From Acarospora socialis (taxonomy: Eukaryota > Ascomycota > Lecanoromycetes > Acarosporales > Acarosporaceae): DNA of 64,000 nucleotides. The stretch spans positions 1,550,001-1,614,000 of the forward strand of contig JAMYGW020000003.1 of the NCBI GenBank assembly GCA_025617375.2. Direction: 5' to 3'. Shown here piece after piece: positions 10,949 through 21,100 of this stretch. A program made the translations under genes and the position numbers. Each line of letters begins with the position of its first letter. Positions within the stretch are counted from its first letter, which is position 1. A model generated the notes under the pieces. The model made no database searches and was not told the origin of the DNA. It saw nothing but the letters and a program-made list of their open reading frames with translations.

Positions 10949-13900
10949 TCATACACCGCGGAACTAGATGGAAAACACATGTTAGTGTCTCAAACTTGTC
11001 ATAAGTCGATAAGGCATCTCCAAGTGATTTGCCCGGACTGCCAAGAAGATTTAGAAGACTTACCATCCTGACAACCAAGAACCACATTGCCCCAAAAAAT
11101 CGAAACGCCGACAAGCCAGCCACACTCCATAAGACGACCGCCATATAGATCGTACTTCGTTGAGTGTCCGCACTCTTAACATTTATCCTGTCCAGACCGG
11201 CCGTACTTAGCACAACTGCAGCAAGTGCGAAGTTGCAGAACATCCACACCAACACCACTGCACTTCGGAAGCCCTTATAGTAATCTTCCTGATGCTCCTG
11301 CTCGGAAACAACCTTCACGTCTTTAGGGGCCTTTGTAGCGATCTTCCGCATCTCGGCATCATACATGGCGTTGAGATCGCCGTCATCTTGAGGGATATTG
11401 ACGTCAACTTTACCGTCCGCTTTTATATTCGCGGATGGTAGCTTTTCCGCCTTGTCGTCGCCTTTCGTACCCCAGGTGATGTCGTGGGTGTTGCAGAAGG
11501 CATAGACATTAAGGATGTTGATGTATGTCGGAGTAAGCAGAAGATATTGGATGAACTAGCATGAATCGTCAGAGTGCACGCACTGCAAGATGTAAAGGCC
11601 TTACCGAGGTGAACATGTGCCATGGATCGAAGAAGAGGAACGATATGACAAACCAGAGGACATATGTGGAGAAAAGTGAGACGATCAAGGTAAAGAAGAG
11701 CTGGTTCTTGAATAGATCCGTCACATTGAAACTGTGATCCTGAAGTTCGGTTTGAATGGATTTCACCGTGATAAAGATCGACGCGAACATGAGGTAGACC
11801 ATTATACCACACCAGAAATATACCATCGTCATGTAAAACTTGTTAGATCCTTGCGGTCGATTACCCATCGCCAGGACGAAACATGTGAGGAGTGTGGCAA
11901 GATAAAGCCACTCGAAGACGACTCCAAGGATCTTACCCGTCGTACCGAGAAGGTCGGGCTCTCCCAGAGAGGTTGTCAAGATCCGGAAGACAAGGAAAAA
12001 GTTACCCTGGTGCAATATGCATTAGCCAGTTCATCTCTGAGATAAGGGGAATTGGAAACTCACGATAGCGAACCAAGCGAAAAGCATATTGATTGTCTGA
12101 TATGTAAACTCTATCAAGAGCATGAGTTTCCTTGTGAAGCTGTGACTACTTCGGTTGATTTGATAGAAATGCGCCAAGGCATATATCGCAGCAAAGAAAC
12201 TTCCGTTCAGCCATCTTCTCCGTTGCATGATGAATTCGGCCATTCGATCGGGAACATCTGTTTCGCCAGTTGCCGATTTGACGTATTGCAGGATCCAGCG
12301 GCAATTACGTTTCGCGACGAGCTCAAAACAGAGAATCCTATCTTCGGCCAGGTACATGTTGGCTGTAAATATACCAGCATTCGCTCCATGCATTTTCTCA
12401 CCAGCAAAATACTTTTCGAGAGGGCCGTTCCCGCTCTTGTCGTTTTGCAAAGCGATATAGCGATATGCGGAGAAGGCACCTGGAAGGACGGAAATGAAAC
12501 CGAAAGCAGACTCTAGAGGCTTGTCGAGAATGTTGCTCATCTTGTACTCGAAGTTCTGCGTCGCCACCAACGGGTTGATCAACTTTTTCCCGGCGGAGAG
12601 CATCACCTTGATTTCTCCGCAGGCACCTCCGCACATGGGCTCGAGGTCAAACGCTTTCCAAAGGTGATAGATTGAGTCTTTTCCTGGCTTCGTGCCAGCA
12701 TCGATCAAAACACAAATGTTCGGATCCAAGACACGACCAAACGCTTGGAAGAACCATCGATGTGAGTTGATCTTCTTTTGATTTTTCTCTTTAAGACAGA
12801 ACAGCATCTGGACCGGCGTCGCTCCTTTCGGTTTCAGTTGGACTACCTTGCCCTTCAGGTCCAATCCTACTTGGGTTGTGTATTCGTATATATGAGCGGT
12901 CACGTCTTTGTCGTTAACCTGCTGCTTTGCAATTCCATCCTGATAAACACCCAAGCCAGCCAGGACTGCTCTCGTTCTCGGATTGATCTTGGCGCGTCCA
13001 TCGCTTACAACACATACAACGATCTTCTTCCAAGCTTCCTTGCCCCACGTCTTACTGCTGGTCCTTGAGCACATATGCTCTATGTTTTTGAATACGCCTA
13101 TCATTGTCCGAGCGAACAAGAAGTCGTCTTCGTTGTACATTGTGACTACGATGAAGAGCTCGGTATGTCTCGGGCTTTTGAAAAGACGTTGTCTCAATGT
13201 GAAGCGTTGCTCGAAGAATTCGGAAGGATCGCAGGTCGCCGCTGAATATCTCATGTGTGTGAACTCATTTCGTCCAGGGGGATTAGAATGAGGGATCTGG
13301 TTGAGGAGCTTCGGTGGTATTGGGCAATCCAGGACAAGATTGCCTTCAAAGAGTTGAACTTCTTTGACGGTCTTCCATCTTCTGATCGGAGCAGGGTCAG
13401 GCGTTGATTCAGCAGGCGGTCCCTCGTAAGAATCCGCATACTCTGGCTGGCCCTGAGGATTTGGACCGTAAGGGTCATCAGACTGAAGTATAGGAGCTTG
13501 GTCATTGTCGTCGAAATATTGTTGCTCTTGGGAAGGATAATGAGATAGACGGTGCCCCTCCGGTGGCGATGGCTGATATGGCTGGGTGAAATAAGCGTCG
13601 TGGTGGTCTTCAGGAGAGATAGCATAGTCGTGTCCGGCGTAACCGTAACCATGCGGTGACAACGGGTGGTGTGTCTCGTATGCTTCATTATTGCCGTAGG
13701 AGTTATGGATATTCTCTACGGAGTACTAGATGGGTGAGGTGTCAGCTTGACGGACTGCAATAGTCCATGATGCTACTAGGAGCGCAACATGTAGACCTCA
13801 GAGTGTGTCCCAGATGTGATCCACTCACCGTCGGTTGTGCAGCCAGTCGATCATCCGACTGCCCCATCGGTATGCGCAGTGGTGGTCCCTGCGGTCTATA

Positions 13901-14311
13901 AGGCTCATCTTCCAGCTGGTATCCACGCAGCGGTTGACCCGGTGAAGGCGAGCGGCCCACATGCCGACGAGGGTCCATTGTCGGTGAGTGATAGTCGTCT
14001 TCCTGGCTGTGACCGGAATAGTCTATTGAACAGCCGAGCGTGATGTTAGAAATGGTACACTGAAGGCTTCAAGCCAAACGGTGATCAGACGAAGCATGCC
14101 AGCATGCTACACGGTCTTATTGGGGCTCTAAGGAATCGTCGAAGCCCGACAGCAGTTGGTTCTCCGCAAGAGTATTGCATCACATATCACCAGAGTAATA
14201 GGAGCTTGGAGGCAAATGCACCCATTTGTTTGTGCGGCGACTTCTTGTGGAAGAACGAGGTCCGGGACACGTAAGGAACACAAGACACGTACCTAAACGG
14301 TTGTACGACAT
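10949..14311 (-). CDS. chitin synthase, division 1 (class I-like)
   Basis: Six exons on the minus strand: 14311-14293, 14022-13829, 13725-12064, 12006-11605, 11555-11064 and 10963-10949; 927 residues. The enzyme polymerises UDP-GlcNAc into chitin at the plasma membrane. The catalytic core lies in exon 3: VTMYNEDD near the start, [14 protein letters not shown], the ED pair in [11 protein letters not shown], and the product-site signature QRRRW. The C-terminal third holds about seven membrane segments. The N-terminus (MSYNRL, then an acidic, Tyr/Pro-rich stretch ending [14 protein letters not shown]) is typical of ChsC/Chs1-type enzymes; class I rather than II is judged from the [18 protein letters not shown] segment. 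Gene architecture is unusual: the first exon codes only six codons plus one base before a 270-bp intron, and the last exon only four codons and the stop (ending VVRMFRGV). Both are supported by phase and branch points. Confidence 0.93.
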
Positions 14312-14704
14312 GATAGGCCGCGTGTGGGTGCGATTCTGCAAGGGGTAGAATTCCTTAACCTCCCGTGAAGTGGATTCTGCAGCTTATCAAAGATTTGGTA
14401 CAAAGGCTTCCTTATCTGTTCGCAATTATATAAAGGTATACCTCAACGATACTGCAGCGAGGGCAATCAAGAGTAAAGCTGGATATGGGTCGCACAGCAA
14501 GTCACAACGCAACAACAATATCTGCTTTGAAGAGAGTCTCAGCTCCTTATACCCGGTGAGTTTGAGCGAGCGAGGCTGAAGCTGGCTGTCGCCAAGCAGA
14601 GCTGAGCTGCGGAATCAAAACGTAAACACACACTCGTGTGACACGTGATGAAGTGGAATCGCTTTGTATGGTAAAGCGTGCCGTATCCGGCTAGCTCCAC
14701 TGGC

Positions 14705-14789
14705 CGAGGCTAGGTGACAGAGGACAACACCTCAAAGACTTGCCCATGGCCCCTTATTGCTCTGCCACCTCCCCTGTCACCTAGCCTCG
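14705..14789. repeat. 16-bp perfect inverted repeat, 53-nt spacer
   Basis: CGAGGCTAGGTGACAG at 14705-14720 is repeated as its exact reverse complement at 14774-14789. It could form a hairpin or be the ends of a very short foldback element; no target-site duplication is obvious. Confidence 0.7.
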
Positions 14790-15179
14790 TGCTTACCTTT
14801 GATTTTCGCTTGCCCGAAGGCTATTGCAGCCTACCTACGAGTGCCGGAGGACCTTTAACTCAGAGCTACATGTACTTGGTCAACGTACCTCCGTAAGGAC
14901 TATGACTTGTGAATAACTTCATCCCGATACGCAAGCAGTAGAGCAGTAGAGAATCATATATTTGATCTCACTCGGCGAGTGTCCTGGGTCCTCATTTTCA
15001 TTATTTCTTTAAAGAGCAGAGTCTACGGGTGGTGGAGAACTTTGCCAATAGCCTTTCTAGTAAGTTGACATGACCTCCAAATGGAATTGATTCTGGTAAA
15101 GTGGTTTTATCGGCGAGTATCTGAAATCTACCATGTACCCGCAAGTTTGAATTCCCACCGCGTCTACCCCTTCCTAGTT

Positions 15180-15345
15180 GCACCTAAAGATTGACGCCTT
15201 TGCGCCCAGACCCACACCTAAATTCATACCTAAATTCACACCTAGGTAACGCCACAGCCCTAAATCCACACTGAATCCACACCTGGATCCACGCCTAAAC
15301 TACACCTAAATTTACGTCTAAATTACGCCTGAATCCAGCTAACTC
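15180..15345. repeat. degenerate tandem array, unit close to CACCTAAATTCA
   Basis: About ten diverged copies of a 12-14 nt unit follow one another on the plus strand (for example ACACCTAAATTCATACCTAA). It lies between the arms of the foldback element and looks like slippage-expanded filler. Confidence 0.65.
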
Positions 15346-15410
15346 ACACATAAGATTCGTGTTAACTCATATGAAAACTCAAGCTCAATAATGAGTTTGA
15401 ACATGACATT

Positions 15411-15436
15411 AGACACAAATTAAAACATTTGTGTCT
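15411..15436. repeat. 10-bp hairpin
   Basis: AGACACAAAT at 15411-15420 and ATTTGTGTCT at 15427-15436 form a perfect 10-bp stem with a 6-nt loop. No T-run follows at once, so it is not a simple terminator. Confidence 0.65.
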
Positions 15437-15624
15437 ACAAATTTAGAACACAGTCTGAAGCTTAGATGCAAATAGGGGGAAGGGTAGATTACCGAATTTA
15501 CTCTAGATTTGGGTAGATTTTAGAAGTGAATTCAAACTCTTGCGGGTAGATTTCAGATATTCACCATAATAAGTTGGTAAAGTGAAGTTATATGTTCAAT
15601 AAATCCACGATGAATTTTATGCGT

Positions 15625-15764
15625 GCTCCTATGGCTTAATGGTAAAGCGCATCACTCGTACGAGTACAAGCGATTATGATGAGATGTGGGTATTTTAAGC
15701 CGATTTCATGAATATATTTATCACTAACCTTAATGTAGTCTCAGTTCGATTCTGAGTGGGAGCA
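15625..15764 (+). tRNA. tRNA-Thr(CGT) with two intervening segments
   Basis: All parts of a tRNA are present: acceptor stem GCTCCTA/TGGGAGC with discriminator A (15764), D-arm GCTT-AATGGTA-AAGC, anticodon stem CATCA/TGATG with loop C-T-CGT-A...A (anticodon 15657-15659) and T-arm CTCAG-TTCGATT-CTGAG. A-box (TGGCTTAATGG) and B-box (AGTTCGATTCT) matches are good. The gene is 140 bp, 68 more than the mature molecule. Fifteen nt (15661-15675) sit at the canonical intron position after base 37. A further 53 nt (15686-15738) interrupt the variable loop and look like a spliceosomal intron; without them the variable loop is the normal 5 nt (AGATT). A single 68-70 nt tRNA intron is an alternative reading but leaves a C-A mismatch in the anticodon stem. 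A ten-T terminator follows 14 nt downstream. Confidence 0.8.
15686..15738 (+). other. spliceosomal-intron-like insert inside the tRNA gene
   Basis: The insert begins GTGGGT, ends ATGTAG and has a CACTAAC branch-point match ending 10 nt before the 3' TAG. At 53 bp it is the same size as many mRNA introns in this window. It splits the variable loop between AGAT and T. It also contains TTTT at 15692-15695, a weak pol III stop signal. Calling it an intron is an inference from these signals and from the perfect tRNA left on removal. Confidence 0.6.
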
Positions 15765-15778
15765 AAGTTGAATAAACA

Positions 15779-15788
15779 TTTTTTTTTT
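15779..15788 (+). terminator. RNA polymerase III T-run terminator of the tRNA gene
   Basis: Ten consecutive T residues begin 14 nt after the discriminator base of the tRNA-Thr gene, as expected for a strong pol III terminator. Confidence 0.8.
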
Positions 15789-15870
15789 GTCAATTTAAAT
15801 CTCTTTTGTCTCGGTTGAAACAAATTCGACCGAACGTAACCGCAGAAGGGGAGGACAAACACACGCACAT

Positions 15871-16566
15871 ATGAACAACCTTCACAAAGCCGGCCAAGAG
15901 CCATGCTCCGATCGATCCACCCCCTCCCCCCCAATATCCATCCTCTTCGTCTGCCTCGGCAACATCTGCAAGCTTCCCCACTCCCTCCCCTTCTTCTCCC
16001 CATCAACCCCTCCCCTTCCCCCTCCCCAACAATTCCCAGACGCGCAACTAACAACCTACCCCCTACCCCCCACAGGCCGCTCCCCCATGGCCGAAGCCGT
16101 CTTCCGCTCCCTCCTCACCACCTCCTCCCCGCACCTCGCGCGCTTCGCACGCATCGATTCCGCCGGCACAGCCGCCTACCACGCCGGCGCCGCGCCCGAC
16201 CCACGCACCGTCTCCACGCTCGCCGCGCACGGCATCACGGACTACGTCCACTCCGCGCGCAAGGTCAGGAGTGAGGATTTCGGCGAGTTTGATTATATAC
16301 TGGCGATGGATGGGGAGAATTTGAGGAATCTGTTGCGGGAGAGGGAGAGGGAAGAAGAGGGTGATGTAGGGAAGGAAGAGGGGAAAGGGAAGGTGATGTT
16401 ATTTGGGGAATTTGGGGGGAGAGGTGCAGAGGAGGTGGTGGATCCGTATTATGGGGAGGGGATGGAGGGGTTTGAGGTTGCGTTTGAGCAGATGGTGAGG
16501 TTTTCGGAGGGGTTTTTGACGGAGGTTGTTGGTGGGAGGGTGGGGGAGGTGGAGGGACGGGTTTGA
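15871..16566 (+). CDS. low-molecular-weight protein tyrosine phosphatase
   Basis: Two exons, 15871-15967 and 16076-16566; 195 residues. The 108-bp intron has a GC donor (GCAAGC) and a CACAG acceptor, with a CAACTAAC branch. Splicing at these exact sites is needed to build the P-loop CLGNICRSPMAE (Cys-X5-Arg), since the intron falls inside the first base triplet of the second Cys. The general-acid loop is DPYYG near residue 158. These cytosolic enzymes dephosphorylate phosphotyrosine, by a cysteinyl-phosphate intermediate. The intron is a multiple of three without stops, so an unspliced message would still read through, inserting 36 residues into the P-loop and giving an inactive protein. The second half is very G-rich and Glu/Gly-rich, including a family-atypical acidic insertion (about residues 120-135). 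It begins about 100 bp after the tRNA gene. Confidence 0.88.
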   Translation: MNNLHKAGQEPCSDRSTPSPPISILFVCLGNICKLPHSLPFFSPSTPPLPPPQQFPDAQLTTYPLPPTGRSPMAEAVFRSLLTTSSPHLARFARIDSAGTAAYHAGAAPDPRTVSTLAAHGITDYVHSARKVRSEDFGEFDYILAMDGENLRNLLREREREEEGDVGKEEGKGKVMLFGEFGGRGAEEVVDPYYGEGMEGFEVAFEQMVRFSEGFLTEVVGGRVGEVEGRV

Positions 16567-16788
16567 TTGGGGGGGAAGAGAAGGGTTGTGGACTGTGGTC
16601 GTGCTTGGTTGCATAGCGATGGCGTTGGTGGAGTGATGCGTTGTCGGTATTATATCCTTGAGTTATGTGAAGTCGGCTCGCAGCGGGGTGGACGTGGTGT
16701 ATCTACGATATGCGGACACTTGAGTCCATGTCCAATCGATCAGAAATGATTTCGTATCCCAACCTCCCGACAGTAAACGCTGCAAACC

Positions 16789-17744
16789 TCAATCCACCCA
16801 CGGCAACCTTCCCTCATAAACCTCCCACCCCGTCTCACCACCCCCCCACTCCAGCAGCCAATTCACATCCGCCTCAACCTCCCCTCTATAACACCCACTC
16901 CACCCCCTCCCCCTCCTCTTCCCTCTCAACTCTTCCCCCACACCATACAAATCCCGCACCCACCTTCCCCACCCCTCCCTCTCCTCCCCCTCCTCCAGCA
17001 CCCTCCTCGGCGTTACCTCCTCCGACGGATCGATCCCCACGTACCTCACCCTCTCCGACGGCCATCGGATCGCAGCAACATGCAGTTCCAAGAACCGGCG
17101 ACGCTTGAAGGCGTGCGAGACGACGGTGATATGCGTGGGGTAGTGGCCGGTGACGTGGTTGAAGCGCAGCAGCGAGAAGAGGAGGTTCTGGTACGAGTCT
17201 GTGGCTTGGGTTTCGGTCGTCATGCTATCGGGAGAGACGGGGAGGGTGAAGTAGTGGTTTGCAAGGGCGCAGTTCTACGGTTGGCTTAGTGCGGTTTATA
17301 GAAGATAAGGTGACTGCAGGGGTCGGACTAGGTAGGATTGGGCTTCGCTCAACGGGGTGATGGACTTCTTGGTTGCGCCTCTAGGGATGTGTTAGTTGAG
17401 GTCTACGTGTAGGTGGGGTTTGAGGAGGCCGTGCCCTGAGAAGATCAAGAGTGATTGAGAGTGCTGGTTGAGGATGTGGAGGCCCGCCTTGATGTGCGCG
17501 ATGAAGGTTGGTGTCTCCCCTTTTTGGAACGGTGCAATGAGCCTGCAGGTGTGTTAGTCCTGCGTGAGGTAGTGAAGGGGTGGACTCTGCTCGAAGCATT
17601 GGGTCTTTACCACTCTTTCTCATCCGCACCATTGGCTGCACCGCCAAGGTAGATAGCATGACAGCAGACGATGATGAGATGATTAGCCTGATGAAGATTG
17701 AAGTCAGATGATGTCGTATCGTCAAAGAGTGGACTCTCCTCCAT
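16789..17744 (-). CDS. DUF218-like fungal protein
   Basis: Four exons on the minus strand: 17744-17611, 17542-17435, 17380-17329 and 17274-16789; 259 residues. Intron 2 (17434-17381) needs a GC donor (GCACGG), since no GT lies in range; its CAACTAAC branch and CTAG acceptor are good and splicing rebuilds the motif FSGGATK. Other conserved pieces are LIIVCCHAIYLGG, KAGLHIL, ITPLSEAQSYL, ATDSYQNLLFSLLRF and HITVVSHAFKRRRFLELH. The pattern (early strand plus CHA, central SGG-T, then E-A/S-Y and VSH-FK-RR) matches DUF218-type Rossmann-like proteins found in fungi; bacterial relatives (SanA/YdcF) have no clear reaction assigned. No signal peptide is visible. It converges with the phosphatase gene; the two 3' ends are 222 bp apart. 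Confidence 0.82.
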
Positions 17745-18102
17745 CGACTTTGCCCCGTTGGAAGATTAAGACGTCACTGTACGGAGATTTGGATCTCAAT
17801 GTGTGACAGTCAAATAGTACAGATTGAAGTCCGGTCTTGAGAAAATAGCTCAAGAGTTGTTCGTTGAGACAATATCGTACAACACAACAGCGACAGCTCG
17901 ACCCGTGTCAACTGTCTGCAGCTAAGTAGGAAATGCAAGTCTGAATACCGGAGCAAACGGACGTCGCTAAATGCTCGGTAAAGGCCCGCTGCAATGCTCA
18001 ATATCTGAAACCCTCGCCCAAACGTAAAATGACCAGAAAGCCGCCAGCTAATGCACAAGGTAGTCGTGACAAGTACGAAATACAACTTGTCTTGCTTTTG
18101 AT
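17745..18102. other. intergenic, no gene seen
   Basis: Promoter region of the DUF218-like gene and 3' region of the PNUTS-like gene; both neighbours are on the minus strand. Confidence 0.5.
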
Positions 18103-21100
18103 TTAGTCGTGAATGTAGGTGCAGTCACCTCCTTTCTTACAATTACCCTCATTCCAGAATTTGCAGGGAACTCGGGGTATCATCTATCAAACAGTGATCA
18201 GCGCCGTCTAACAATCGAATGGGGCATCCTCGAATAAGACCTACTTTCTTCTTATCCTTGACCCATTTTTGCCGTTTGTTGCTGCTACCGTCACCATAAC
18301 CAAGATCGCCACCGCCGTAATCGTTCTGTCCATCCGCATCGCCCCAGCCAGGATGTGAACGTTTGCGGTCGTAATCGTTCTGATACTGTGTTGAATACCC
18401 ATACCCCTGACTCTGCGCCGAGGGCTGCTGTCCCATCTGCGCAAGGAGGGCTTGTACTTGTGAGACTTGGTTTTGAGGCGGCTGTTGTTGTTGAACTTGA
18501 TTGTTCTGGGAAAATGCAGCAAGCGCACTTTGCAAATCAAAGCCTGGCACTGTCGCTTGCGGTTGTTGCATCAGCAGTCGGGGCGCAGGTTGCCGTTGAC
18601 CTCCAGAGAATTGGGCAAATATCTTTTCGATTTCTGTCGGTGGGGCCTGAGAGATAGCTTGCTGCTGTGGATGAGGTTGAGACGATTGCTGTTGGTTTCC
18701 GTTCAGCGTGCTTAACAGAGCCACGATATCGACTGGTGGAGCGGTGGGTGGAGCCGCGGGCTGAGCTGGCTGTCGCTGAGAGGCCACGTCTGCATAATAC
18801 TGCAACTCACGAGCCTAAAACCGTAACTTTAGCGTAGGTAAAGAATAGAAGAGGGGAGAGCTCGACTACCTTAGTCTTTTCATACGGAGGACCGAACGAG
18901 AGCTCTTGCGATTGCTCTCCACTGTACGGATCTGATGGCTCTCTTGGCGATGGCGGAATATCTCCAATACTAGTATAGACAACCATCAACGTCGACAACT
19001 CGCGCTGTTCTTGAACTGCACGTTCTTGGCTCTTGACCTCTGCCAGACCACCGCGTGTGGAGCAGTTCCTCTCGCGTTCCTCGCGTTCTATCAAGCTGAA
19101 ATCCACAACTAAGAAGCTTTAGCAAGTGATCGAAACATTGGGAGAAACCGCAAAACATACGAGACGGAGGTGTCCATGGTTCAAGTACTTCCTCTCCAGC
19201 AACGACATCTTCTTCCTCATCCATCATATTCAAGTCTTTGTGCATCTTCAGCATTCTCCCTTCCCCTCCAATATCATCGACATCACGCATCATACTATCT
19301 TCGTGTCCCAACTCTTCCTCCGGATCGTGAGTGAATAAGCGGATTTCGGTTAAGCTGTCATCGGGCTTGAAGCTAACTCGAAGTTTACGTCGCTCTTCCT
19401 TCCTCAGGCGTTTACGTTTCTCGTCCTCCGTTTCCGGGGGCCGATTGTCTTCGCTCTTAGCACTTGGTTCCACTTCTTTGGGCTTAGTCAGATTTGCCAT
19501 GGTTTCGGCGAAGGAAAACAGAGGCTTAGGAGCAGCCCCCATAGACGCAGTCGGAACTGATGTTTTCTTCTCGCTGTTTGTGCTGGGTCTATGTCAGTAT
19601 ATCATCCATAAAAGTCGAAACACGAGGACCGAGTCCTTACCTTGCCTTAGCATCCTTCTGCTGAGCCGCCTGTAACGCCGCATTCGAAGTGCCGGGCTTT
19701 TTCGACGCCGACTGTAAGCTCGAGAAGAACCCCGAGGGCTTCGCCGCAACGTGATTAGTCTTGGGCTTTGCCGCATTCTGTGCGCTAGTAGATACTGCTG
19801 GTTTGTTGTCTGTGGTGGAAACTGAAGGTCGTTTGCTGAACAGCCCGGTACCCTTTCCGGATCCGGGGGCACGAGATATCGAAGTTGTTGCACCAGAAAT
19901 AGCCTTTTTTGGCGGTAATGCGCCGTTCTTCTCACCTTCTTTCGGACGTCTTGCCACAAGTACAGGCTCGGGAGGAGGTGGCTTGCTGGTAGGAAGAGGT
20001 CTGTAGGGACCTTTCCCCTTAGCAGAAGCGTCTCTGGCATCATGTGACAAATCGGCTTTCTTCTTTGCTAAAGCTGCAGCGTTGTCCAGGACTTTTTGAG
20101 CGAGCTCCTTGACGCTACTATCTCCTCTCTTTATGAGCCTTGGCAGCACTTTATCGAACTTGGTCTTTTCTAAAACCACCTGGTCTAGCGTAACGCAGCG
20201 AGTCATCAACTGGATAACGATAATAGTAAGTGGTGGTCCATATGAGACGGGGATAGTGTATGATATACCTCAAGAATTTTAGTAATTAGACTCCCACTAT
20301 AGTCGGCGTCTTTAAAGCGATCTGCAATGAACTGGTAAAAAACGAGTATCAAAGAGGCATTTTCTCCTAGTCTGATTAAAAGTCAGCACAATGATGCTAC
20401 ATCATGGCTGCTGCAACAGCAATGAATCGTGGTATACAGAAAACACAAATTGTTCGTGCGGAGGAGCGGCGAAATGTGCCAGTATGGTAAGGTTACGGGG
20501 GACAGCCTTCTGCTAATCTATGCCCAGGGCAGCCGTTGACCTGACTAGCGAGGAGCAAGGGCTACAGATACTGTACATGAAAGGTTGTGCCATGTTGCTA
20601 ATCGAAGAGTAGTACTGCGTGTTTCTGTGCAGTCATAATCTCCATTAAGCATCCCTCTAGGGGCCCAAAGACACTGTGGCAGTCTTAAGCAACCAATGCA
20701 AGCAGACCATTTTGTGGGCGTTTGCCCTAAGGCCTGCCATAGACAAAGGTTGAAACATGCATCACCAAACGAGCCGTATCCTTGCCACGAGAGATATGAC
20801 AGCAACTGTCATGTCTTCCGCGCAACCTAGTGACTCTAATGCCTCTCGCAAGGCTCGGACTTACTACAACTGAGGGAACGCTAAAAGCAAAGGAGGGAAA
20901 CGAGAGGGTTTACGTACTTTTCAATGATATCTTTATGTCCATGTTCTAAGGTCTTGACCAAGACGACTTCCATCAAGTTCCGCTGTTCCAAGACTTTTCG
21001 CTTCAGGTCTGGAATTCTTGTTGTTTGCTTCCCGTCTTCGGCCTGCTGTAGGGAGGTTGACTCGGCTTTCCAAACATCGCGGAGAGCTCTAACAATGTTC

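Larger units (their letters stand above)
15096..15565. repeat. imperfect foldback (MITE-like) element
   Basis: The stretch at about 15114-15153 (TATCTGAAATCTACC, then CCCGCAAG, then TTTGAATTC) reappears as an imperfect reverse complement at about 15528-15565, with small indels. The interior is AT-rich and contains the tandem array and hairpin listed separately. Arm length and indels suggest an old, decayed non-autonomous DNA element; the outer ends are uncertain. Confidence 0.55.
14312..15624. other. intergenic, repeat-bearing
   Basis: No protein gene seen. It contains the chitin synthase promoter, a 16-bp inverted repeat at 14705-14789, a foldback structure at about 15096-15565 and a degenerate tandem array inside it; the tRNA gene follows directly. 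Confidence 0.6.

Noticed and set aside
15180-15345. CCTAAAT array read as a telomere-like repeat or CRISPR-like array
   Set aside because: The unit is 12-14 nt and variable, does not match a TTAGGG-type telomere repeat and has no constant repeat-spacer structure.
15661-15729. A single long tRNA intron in the anticodon loop of the tRNA-Thr gene
   Set aside because: It would use TAATG as the 3' anticodon strand, leaving a C-A mismatch against CATCA and a 4-nt variable loop, while the two-segment reading pairs perfectly. Kept as the main alternative.
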